Shown one piece after another: positions 13,994 to 19,797 of a stretch of 19,797 nt of DNA. The translations under genes were made by a program, and so were the position numbers. The notes under the pieces were generated by a model that was not told the origin of the DNA, did no database searches, and saw nothing but the letters and a program-made list of their open reading frames with translations. How positions within the stretch are numbered: the stretch's first letter is position 1; each line of letters starts with the position of its first letter. The DNA comes from an uncultured Clostridia bacterium (GTDB lineage: Bacteria; Bacillota_A; Clostridia; TANB77; CAG-508): assembly GCA_944393165.1 (NCBI GenBank), contig CALXZF010000112.1, positions 1 to 19,797 on the forward strand. Reading direction: 5' to 3'.

Positions 13994-15394
13994 TTAATTT
14001 AGCTCATTTACTAGCTCTTTGAACTTTTCTCCTCTTTCTGCGAAGTTTTTAAAACTATCAAAACTTGCACTTGCAGGTGAAAATAGCACTATTTCTCCTG
14101 GCTTTGCTACTTTTCTTGCTCTATCAACACATTGTTTTAGAGATTGGCATGTATAAATAGGGAAAACTATATCTTTGCTTTTTTGTACTTCAGCCATTAC
14201 AGCTTCATAAATTTTCTTTGTAGTTTGCCCTGTTAAAATTAGCTTTGTAGTATTCTCTAATATTGGTTTCGCCAATGGTGTATAATCTAAGTTTTTATCA
14301 TATCCTCCTGCAATAAGCACTATTTTTTCATCAAATGAATTCAATCCTGCAATTGTTCTTGAAGGGCTTGTTCCAATAGAATCATTGTACCATTTTACTC
14401 CGTCTATTTCCCTTACAAATTCTAATCTATGTTCTACGCCTTTAAATTCTTTAATAGCTTTAATTTGAGTTTCACTATCAACTAGTCCTGATGTTGCTGC
14501 GATTGCAGCACAAATATTTTCGTAATTATGTACTCCTCTTAAATGTATGTCTTTTACATCTAAAAGATGTTTTCTAACTCCGTCCACACATTCTTTTATT
14601 ATTCCATTATCATATATTACACCGTCTGTTAATTTAGCTTTACTGCTGAAAAATTGAACTTTCCCGTCAGCTTCTTTTTCAAATTCTCTAGTTATCTCAT
14701 TATCATAATTTAATACAACTTTTTCACTCTCGTCTTGAAAAGCAAAAATATTCTTTTTAGCGTCTATATACTCTTGATAATCCTTATGTTTGTCTAAGTG
14801 ATTTGGTGAAATATTTGTTATAACAGAAATATCTGGACTAATTTCCATTCCCATTAATTGAAAACTGCTAAGTTCCAAAATAACTATATCATCTTCTTCA
14901 AAGTTTTTCACTTCAGTAAACAATGGAATTCCAATATTTCCACCTAGATGACATTTATATCCTCCTGCTTTTAAAATTTCATAAATTAAAGATGTAGTAG
15001 TTGTTTTTCCGTCACTTCCTGTTACTCCTATAACCTTGCAAGGACATGTGTTCATAAGCATTTCAATCTCTGAAGTAACAATTGCTCCCCTTTTTTGCTC
15101 AGACATAAGCTGAAGTGTTGTTGGCAGGCAGCTTGGTGACCTAAATATTACATTAAATCCCCTCATAAAATGAAGACAATTTTTCCCTGTTACTAAATCA
15201 AATTTGTAATCATTTAATTTTTGTACTATGTCTGGAGCAAGTTCACTTACATCTCTTTGGTCAAACACTGTTACTCTTGCCATTAGTTTATATAAATAAT
15301 CTATTAAAGGAATATTGCTAACTCCCAAACCAATGACAGCAACTCTTTTTCCTCTAATGTTGTTTTCAAATGCTTGTATTTTAACATTTTCCAT
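13994..15394 (-). CDS. murD: UDP-N-acetylmuramoyl-L-alanine--D-glutamate ligase
   Basis: MurD adds D-glutamate to UDP-MurNAc-L-Ala in the cytoplasm, the second amino-acid step in peptidoglycan stem-peptide synthesis. The 466-residue protein has the usual three domains. These are an N-terminal Rossmann-like UDP-binding domain (VAVIGLGVSNIPLIDYL), a central ATPase domain with GVTGSDGKTTTT at 123-134 and ELSSFQL plus SPNHLDKHKDY, and a C-terminal domain beginning near HRLEFVREIDGVKWYNDSIGTSPSRT. SPASASFDSFKNFAERGEKF is the family's closing motif. Length matches the family (about 440-470). GAAAGGAAG precedes the ATG. The cmk-like gene ends 26 bp upstream, so the two are probably one transcript. 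The gene is not in a classical dcw cluster here. Confidence 0.97.
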   Translation of the reverse strand: MENVKIQAFENNIRGKRVAVIGLGVSNIPLIDYLYKLMARVTVFDQRDVSELAPDIVQKLNDYKFDLVTGKNCLHFMRGFNVIFRSPSCLPTTLQLMSEQKRGAIVTSEIEMLMNTCPCKVIGVTGSDGKTTTTSLIYEILKAGGYKCHLGGNIGIPLFTEVKNFEEDDIVILELSSFQLMGMEISPDISVITNISPNHLDKHKDYQEYIDAKKNIFAFQDESEKVVLNYDNEITREFEKEADGKVQFFSSKAKLTDGVIYDNGIIKECVDGVRKHLLDVKDIHLRGVHNYENICAAIAATSGLVDSETQIKAIKEFKGVEHRLEFVREIDGVKWYNDSIGTSPSRTIAGLNSFDEKIVLIAGGYDKNLDYTPLAKPILENTTKLILTGQTTKKIYEAVMAEVQKSKDIVFPIYTCQSLKQCVDRARKVAKPGEIVLFSPASASFDSFKNFAERGEKFKELVNELN

Positions 15395-15420
15395 TTATTT
15401 TTCTTCCTTTCATAATTCAT

Positions 15421-16107
15421 TTAGTACTTAATATGCTTCAAAACTTCTTTTGTTGATTCTTCTATTGTTGTACAATTTGTTACATCTATCTTTATTGTGT
15501 TATCATATATTTTATAGTATCCTGATTTTTCTTGTAATTCGTCTCTTTTAGTGATATTCTCTTTAATTGCATTGTAATCTGCATTTTTACCATATTGTAT
15601 CATTTTTCTTTTTACTCTTTCTTCTAAATCAGCCGTAATAAATAAGTGATAATCTAAATTTGGATAAATCCTCATCAAATCTCTTCCAGATACAATTACA
15701 TTATATTCCATTTTATACATATCAATAAGTCTTCTTGCAAACTCATAAAATCTTGACGAATCTGCTTCTTTACCTGCAATGGATACTGCAAGCGAATTCT
15801 CAGCTGATTGTAATTTTTCATCATCTATTTTTACACCGTCTATATAAAAAACAGTTTCTCTATTTTCAATCTTAAAATCTACTTTTAACATAGTCATTAA
15901 TTTTTTAACATCAGTATTTTTTATATTATCCTTCAAGTTAGCTAAATCTATACTATGAGAAGAATGCATTAATGCATATATTATTCCTCTATAAAAATTT
16001 CCACCATGTAATATGATACTATTTGGTATATATTTTAATAGTTCCTTACATATTGAAGTTTTTCCACTTCCTACTAGACCTTCTATTCCAATAACTATAT
16101 TACTCAT
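15421..16107 (-). CDS. Cytidylate-kinase-like nucleoside monophosphate kinase
   Basis: The 228-residue P-loop protein has GLVGSGKTS at 10-18 and VSGRDLMRIYPNLDYHLFITADLEERVKRK from about 139. That corresponds to the GRD...P...fltA..eeRa.RR region of cytidylate kinases, which phosphorylate CMP/dCMP. KRDELQEKSG at about 187-196 occupies the place of the usual 'RD..d..R' motif but lacks the final Arg. It is much less canonical than typical Cmk: the GPAGSGKST loop is replaced, and the CMP-binding insert region (50-110) is unfamiliar. A divergent paralogue acting on another substrate is therefore possible, and I give no gene symbol. There is no ribosome binding site next to the ATG. AAGGGAGA lies upstream of a stem-loop (16108-16149). 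It is followed 26 bp later by murD. Confidence 0.85.
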   Translation of the reverse strand: MSNIVIGIEGLVGSGKTSICKELLKYIPNSIILHGGNFYRGIIYALMHSSHSIDLANLKDNIKNTDVKKLMTMLKVDFKIENRETVFYIDGVKIDDEKLQSAENSLAVSIAGKEADSSRFYEFARRLIDMYKMEYNVIVSGRDLMRIYPNLDYHLFITADLEERVKRKMIQYGKNADYNAIKENITKRDELQEKSGYYKIYDNTIKIDVTNCTTIEESTKEVLKHIKY

Positions 16108-16149
16108 AATTTTTTTGTATGATATACTTTTTATATCATACTCTCCCTT
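16108..16149 (-). promoter_or_regulatory. Leader with displaced ribosome binding site and GTATGATATA/TATATCATAC stem-loop
   Basis: On the minus strand AAGGGAGA (16149-16142) is followed at once by a perfect 10-bp dyad (16141-16132 with 16126-16117, 5-nt loop), then 9 nt (seven A, then TT) before the ATG at 16107. If the stem forms, the ribosome binding site and ATG come to normal spacing. A two-codon ORF, ATG ATA TAA, starts inside the stem. This matches the leader at 13126-13170 in layout and in sequence at both ends. Confidence 0.6.
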
Positions 16150-16183
16150 CTTAAAATTATTTTAAATTCGTATCATCCCATAA

Positions 16184-16211
16184 ATTATATCATAAAGTTA
16201 GAAAAAAACAA
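16184..16211 (-). promoter_or_regulatory. Probable sigma-A promoter of the cmk-like/murD operon
   Basis: TTGTTT (16211-16206), a 16-nt spacer and TATAAT (16189-16184) on the minus strand. It lies about 77 nt upstream of the cmk-like start and just upstream of the stem-loop leader, leaving room for the full leader in the transcript. Confidence 0.6.
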
Positions 16212-16268
16212 TAGTTACATAAATATTGGTTACTTTTATAGGAATAGTGAACATTAACTTTTTATTTT

Positions 16269-16298
16269 TTGAATAATTATAAAAAATTTGTACATAAT
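16269..16298 (+). promoter_or_regulatory. Probable promoter of the 27-residue peptide gene
   Basis: TTGAAT (16269-16274), an 18-nt spacer and CATAAT (16293-16298) on the plus strand, 25 nt before the start codon at 16324. The surroundings are very AT-rich, so chance matches are likely and support is moderate. Confidence 0.4.
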
Positions 16299-16323
16299 CA
16301 TAATAAGATTGGAGGTGCTCACT

Positions 16324-16407
16324 ATGCAAGAAAATAACAAAAAGAACAACAAAAAAGGAAATAATAATAAAAAGAACGAAAATAATTCAAATAACTCAAA
16401 TCAATAA
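16324..16407 (+). CDS. 27-residue Asn/Lys-rich small protein
   Basis: The peptide begins MQENNKKNNKKGNNNKK and ends NNSNNSNQ. It has 13 Asn and 6 Lys in 27 residues and contains no hydrophobic residue after Met1. It has no predicted membrane helix and would be disordered and basic. The case for a real gene rests on the surroundings. There is a textbook GGAGGTG ribosome binding site 6 nt before the ATG, a promoter-like pair upstream, and a strong hairpin terminator downstream (16448-16473). It also lies in a 364-bp gap with no other gene, convergent with uvrA and divergent from the cmk-like gene. I do not recognise a family. Sequence this simple could also arise in A-rich DNA by chance, which keeps confidence moderate. 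Confidence 0.55.
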   Translation: MQENNKKNNKKGNNNKKNENNSNNSNQ

Positions 16408-16447
16408 TTTTTTGATTAATTAAGAATTTTCAATTCGTTTTCCTCAA

Positions 16448-16473
16448 AAAAAGCGACGGTTTCGTCGCTTTTT
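16448..16473. terminator. Bidirectional intrinsic terminator (uvrA / small peptide)
   Basis: An 11-bp stem with a GC core AAGCGACG / CGTCGCTT (16448-16458 with 16463-16473) and a 4-nt loop is flanked by an A-run on the left and a T-run on the right. Each direction thus has a U-tract. It ends uvrA on the minus strand, overlapping its stop codon, and the 16324-16407 gene on the plus strand. Confidence 0.88.
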
Positions 16474-19303
16474 ACCTTTCTAAATACTTCTTCAAAAACT
16501 TCCCAGTATAACTTCTATCATTCTTTACAATTTGTTCTGGAGAACCAACGGCTACAATTTCTCCTCCGCCGTCTCCTCCTTCTGGTCCCAAATCTATAAT
16601 GTAATCAGCTGTTTTAATTAAATCCAAATTATGTTCTATTACAATAATACTATTTCCAGTATCAACAATTCTTTGCAATATATCAACAAGTCTATGAACA
16701 TCTGCTATATGTAATCCTGTAGTAGGTTCATCTAATATGTATAGGGTTTTTCCAGTTGCTCTTTTTGATAATTCAGTAGCAAGTTTGATACGCTGTGCTT
16801 CTCCACCAGATAATGTTGTAGAAGGTTGTCCCAATTTAATGTATCCTAAACCAACATCATAAAGTGTTTGAATTTTATCCTTAATTCTAGGGATATTCTT
16901 AAAGAATTCCAAAGCTTCTTCAACTGTCATATCCAACACATCTGCAATTGTTTTTCCTTTATATTTTACCTCTAATGTTTCTTTGTTGTACCTCTTTCCT
17001 TTACATACTTCACAAGGCACATATATATCAGGCAAAAAGTGCATCTCAATTTTTAATATACCGTCTCCATTGCAAGCTTCACATCTTCCACCTGCAACAT
17101 TAAAACTAAATCTACCTTTTTCGTATCCTCTCATTTTAGCTTCATTTGTTCCTGCAAAAATATCTCTTATGAAATCAAATACTCCAGTATATGTTGCAGG
17201 ATTAGAACGAGGAGTTCTACCAATTGGAGATTGGTCAATATTTATTATTTTATCAATATTTTCCAAGCCTCTAACCTCTTTACATTTTCCAGGTTTTTCG
17301 TTTGCCCCATTCAAGTCCCTTGCTATAGTTTTATATAATATTTCATTTACTAAAGTACTTTTTCCAGAACCTGAAACACCTGTAACACAAATAAATTGGC
17401 CCAAAGGAAATTTAACATTAATATTTTTTAAATTATGTTCTGTAGCTCCCCTAACTTCAATAGCTTTACCATTCGATTTTCTTCTCTTTTTAGGTACTAA
17501 TATTTGTTTTCTACCACTTAAATATTGTCCAGTAATCGAATTTGTAACAAGTTTCACTTCCTCAGCAGTTCCTTGTGCCATAACATTTCCGCCATGTACA
17601 CCAGCTCCTGGACCAATATCTATAATCTGGTCTGCTGCATACATTGTATCTTCATCATGCTCTACAACTAATACTGTATTTCCTAAATCTCTTAGATGTT
17701 TCAATGTAGCTAAGAGTTTATCATTATCTCTTTGATGAAGTCCAATACTTGGTTCATCTAGTATGTATAAAACACCTGTAAGTCCAGAACCGATTTGAGT
17801 TGCTAATCTAATACGCTGTGCTTCTCCTCCAGATAATGTTCCACTACTCCTTGATAGTGTAAGATATTCAAGTCCTACATCTATTAAAAATTGTAATCTC
17901 TTATTTAACTCTTTAAAAATTTGATCCGCAATCATTCTATCTTTAGCATTTAATTCTAAAGAATTTAAATAATCTTTAATTTTGTTAATTGGCATATCAG
18001 TAAGTTCATTAATATTTTTATCTCCTACTTTTACAGATAAACTTTCTTTTTTTAATCTTGCGCCATGGCATTCTGGACAAGAACTTTCACTCATATACAT
18101 CTCATAAAAAGTTCTCATGCCTTGTGATTTTGTTTCATTATGTCTTCTTTCCAATGTTGGCAATACTCCTTCAAATGGAGCAGTAAACCTTCTTGTGCCT
18201 GCAGCTGAGGTGTATTCAAAATCAATTTCTTCGTCTCCAGTACCATACAAAATTTTATCTAAGAAATCTCTAGGTAGTTTTTTAATTGGCACATCCTTTA
18301 TTTTGACTCCATAATGTCTTGCAATACTTTCAAAATACATCTTAGCCATTGTGTCTCCACGCTTCATAACACTTGACCCAAAAGCTTTTACACCGTCATA
18401 CAAAGTTTTATTTTTATCAGGTATAATTAAATCTTCATCCATTTTCATTAAATAGCCAATACCTGTACAACTAGGACACGCACCAAAAGGATTATTAAAT
18501 GAAAACATTCTCGGTGTGAGCTCTTCAAAACTAATTCCGCAATCTGGACAAGCATAGTTTTGGCTAAATAGCATTTCTTTTTTATGTGTATTATCATCTA
18601 TAATCACTATATTGTTTGCATGTTTTAAAGCTATTTCAACAGACTCTGTTAATCTACTCCTTATATCATCTTTGATTACTAATCTATCAACAATAAGTTC
18701 TATATTGTGTTTTTTCTTCCTATTAATTTGTAAATCGTCTGAAAGTTCCACAGTTTCTCCGTCAACTCTTGCTCTTACAAATCCCTCTTTTTGAAATTCT
18801 TCTAATATTTTTGTAAACTCTCCTTTTCTTCCTCTTACAACAGGAGCTAAAACTTGAATTCTTGTTCCTTCTTCAAGTTCTAAAATATTATCAATAATTT
18901 GGTCTATAGTTTGTTTTTCAATTTTCTTACCACATTTTGGACAATATGGAACGCCCACTCTTGCATAAAGCAAACGAATATAATCATATATTTCTGTTAC
19001 AGTTCCAACTGTTGAACGAGGATTTTTAGATGTAGTTTTTTGGTCTATAGATATTGCTGGTGATAGTCCCTCTATAGATTCAACATCAGGCTTTTCCATT
19101 AACCCCAAAAATTGTCTAGCATATGCAGACAAGCTTTCAACATATCTTCTTTGACCTTCTGCATATAATGTGTCAAATGCCAAAGATGATTTTCCCGAGC
19201 CAGAAAGGCCTGTTATAACTACTAATTTATCTCTTGGTATCTTTATATTTACATTTTTTAAATTATGCTCTTTTGCACCTTTTATTATTATTTTATCATT
19301 CAT
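16472..19303 (-). CDS. uvrA: Excinuclease ABC subunit A
   Basis: UvrA is the damage-recognition ATPase of nucleotide excision repair; as a dimer it loads UvrB onto lesions. The 943-residue product is full length. The first ATPase half has Walker [10 protein letters not shown] (32-40), a Cys pair at 121/124, and a zinc module with Cys252, 255, 276 and 279. The first signature is [19 protein letters not shown] and the first Walker B is [14 protein letters not shown]. The second half repeats this with [11 protein letters not shown], a zinc finger CEACNGDG...[27 protein letters not shown] and [15 protein letters not shown]. It has a GGGGG ribosome binding site and a promoter at 19341-19369. I see no DinR/LexA-type box near that promoter, so SOS control is not evident. 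No uvrB or uvrC is in the window. Confidence 0.98.
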   Translation of the reverse strand: MNDKIIIKGAKEHNLKNVNIKIPRDKLVVITGLSGSGKSSLAFDTLYAEGQRRYVESLSAYARQFLGLMEKPDVESIEGLSPAISIDQKTTSKNPRSTVGTVTEIYDYIRLLYARVGVPYCPKCGKKIEKQTIDQIIDNILELEEGTRIQVLAPVVRGRKGEFTKILEEFQKEGFVRARVDGETVELSDDLQINRKKKHNIELIVDRLVIKDDIRSRLTESVEIALKHANNIVIIDDNTHKKEMLFSQNYACPDCGISFEELTPRMFSFNNPFGACPSCTGIGYLMKMDEDLIIPDKNKTLYDGVKAFGSSVMKRGDTMAKMYFESIARHYGVKIKDVPIKKLPRDFLDKILYGTGDEEIDFEYTSAAGTRRFTAPFEGVLPTLERRHNETKSQGMRTFYEMYMSESSCPECHGARLKKESLSVKVGDKNINELTDMPINKIKDYLNSLELNAKDRMIADQIFKELNKRLQFLIDVGLEYLTLSRSSGTLSGGEAQRIRLATQIGSGLTGVLYILDEPSIGLHQRDNDKLLATLKHLRDLGNTVLVVEHDEDTMYAADQIIDIGPGAGVHGGNVMAQGTAEEVKLVTNSITGQYLSGRKQILVPKKRRKSNGKAIEVRGATEHNLKNINVKFPLGQFICVTGVSGSGKSTLVNEILYKTIARDLNGANEKPGKCKEVRGLENIDKIINIDQSPIGRTPRSNPATYTGVFDFIRDIFAGTNEAKMRGYEKGRFSFNVAGGRCEACNGDGILKIEMHFLPDIYVPCEVCKGKRYNKETLEVKYKGKTIADVLDMTVEEALEFFKNIPRIKDKIQTLYDVGLGYIKLGQPSTTLSGGEAQRIKLATELSKRATGKTLYILDEPTTGLHIADVHRLVDILQRIVDTGNSIIVIEHNLDLIKTADYIIDLGPEGGDGGGEIVAVGSPEQIVKNDRSYTGKFLKKYLER

Positions 19304-19340
19304 TTAAATTGCCCCCTACGCGCTAATTTTCAGCATAAAT

Positions 19341-19369
19341 ATTATACTACAGAAGCAAATAAAAAACAA
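19341..19369 (-). promoter_or_regulatory. Sigma-A promoter of uvrA
   Basis: TTGTTT (19369-19364), a 17-nt spacer and a perfect TATAAT (19346-19341) on the minus strand, about 38 nt before the start at 19303. The repeat fragment at 19380-19409 lies just upstream of its -35. Confidence 0.7.
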
Positions 19370-19379
19370 TAGTTTGTAT

Positions 19380-19409
19380 ATTTCTTTTAGAATACCAATG
19401 AAAATCAGT
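19380..19409. repeat. Truncated copy of the 10246-10435 repeat family
   Basis: These 30 nt, starting ATTTCTTTTAGAA, match 10361-10390 at 27 of 30 positions (differences at the 14th, 18th and last). No pairing arm follows, so only one side of the palindrome is present. GAAGCAAAT at 19352-19360 also matches the left end of the complete copy (10245-10253), hinting at an internal deletion. It sits between the fbp stop and the uvrA promoter. Confidence 0.7.
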
Positions 19410-19411
19410 GT

Positions 19412-19797
19412 TTAATATGTACTTGGATGAATTTCGCTTAATGTTCCATTCTTATATGCTTCTAATAGCCTCTCTAAATCTCTAATCTGCAGCATTAGTT
19501 CTTTTCCTTTGTCTGTATCTTTAATTCTCTTTCTCTCTACTTTTTCAACAATTTGAATTTCTGAATGTAAATCAGTTTCACTTCTTATTGCATCTTCTCT
19601 AGAAGTAAATGGTTCGTGTGCAACTAAAGTTAATCCATATGAACTATATCTAAGTGTATATCCTGCAATTCCAGTTGTTTTTTGGTATGCTTTTGATTAT
19701 CCCCCGTCTATGATAAATAATTTAACATTTGCTTTTATAGGGCTTTCACCAGCTTTAACCTTAGCTGGAATATGTCCACATATAACATGACCTTTCT
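19412..19797 (-). pseudogene. fbp: Fructose-1,6-bisphosphatase class III, C-terminal part with in-frame stop
   Basis: Class III FBPase converts fructose-1,6-bisphosphate to fructose-6-phosphate in gluconeogenesis and is typical of Bacillota. The frame enters from the right edge and reads [20 protein letters not shown], then LFIIDGG, a TAA stop (19699-19697), then SKAYQKTTGIAGYTL, and ends ...SEIHPSTY at 19412. Both sides of the stop match the family in the same frame, so this is a nonsense change, not a frameshift. Family members have a Phe- or Ile-like residue where the stop is. A second unusual change, Asn-Val-Lys where relatives have Asn-Gly-Lys, lies 9 residues earlier. About 128 codons of a protein of roughly 650 residues are visible. 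Either the gene is inactivated, losing its last 95 residues, or the sequence has an error near the window edge. Confidence 0.75.

Noticed and set aside
16983..17735. 250-residue plus-strand frame opposite uvrA
   Set aside because: It is entirely antisense to the conserved second half of uvrA, has no ribosome binding site or family motif, and is a codon-bias shadow.
19697..19699. Programmed read-through or recoding of TAA in fbp
   Set aside because: TAA is the normal terminator of many genes here (secA, murD, uvrA, permease), and no recoding signal is visible. Mutation or sequence error is simpler.
1..19797. CRISPR arrays, tRNA or rRNA genes
   Set aside because: No regularly spaced direct repeats, no cloverleaf with a conserved T-arm motif, and no rRNA-like segment was found on reading either strand.

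Overview
The window is a low-GC (strongly A+T-rich) stretch of a bacterial chromosome. It comes most likely from a Clostridia-type member of the Bacillota. The signs are consistent AT-rich codon use, strong GGAGG-type ribosome binding sites, a class III fructose-1,6-bisphosphatase remnant, a YtvI-like membrane protein, OmpR-family regulation of an ABC exporter, and single-copy housekeeping genes (secA, murD, uvrA). Almost every gene lies on the minus strand. The only plus-strand genes I support are a 180-residue membrane-anchored protein (3962-4504) and a 27-residue peptide (16324-16407).

Layout. 56-2800: secA. 2907-3794: an anchored extracellular protein of unknown function, divergent from the plus-strand gene at 3962, with a 12-bp dyad between them. 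4605-10135: a sensing and transport module, read right to left as response regulator, histidine kinase, a 268-bp nested palindrome, a promoter with 11-bp direct repeats, ABC ATPase, and a large FtsX-type permease. 10246-10435: a second large palindromic repeat. 10463-11557: YtvI/AI-2E-family membrane protein. 11637-11770: a REP-pair (REPIN-like) element with apparent target-site duplications. 11774-12211: a cysteine-rich CBS-pair protein. 12511-13125: an iron-sulfur flavoprotein-like reductase. 13192-13929: a protein with a Pro/Arg-rich tail. 13994-16107: murD preceded by a cytidylate-kinase-like gene. 16324-16407: an Asn/Lys-rich micropeptide, convergent with uvrA (16472-19303). 19412-19797: the 3' end of a class III fbp gene carrying an in-frame TAA.

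How the genes work together. The two-component pair and the ABC pair look like one regulatory circuit. The ABC promoter has a good -10 but no -35; in its place sit exact-period 11-bp direct repeats, as expected for an OmpR-type activator site. cmk-like and murD are 26 bp apart and probably co-transcribed. The rest are mostly independent housekeeping units.

Most genes are ordinary. The parts most worth checking are non-coding. Two unlinked genes (12511-13125 and 15421-16107) share the same unusual leader: a Shine-Dalgarno about 40 nt upstream of the start, then a GTATG...CATAC stem-loop, then exactly 9 nt to ATG. There are three large palindromic or REP-type repeats plus a truncated repeat copy, and the strongly initiated 27-residue peptide. 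I see no CRISPR array, tRNA, rRNA or recognisable riboswitch, and no clear undescribed multi-gene defence or biosynthetic system.
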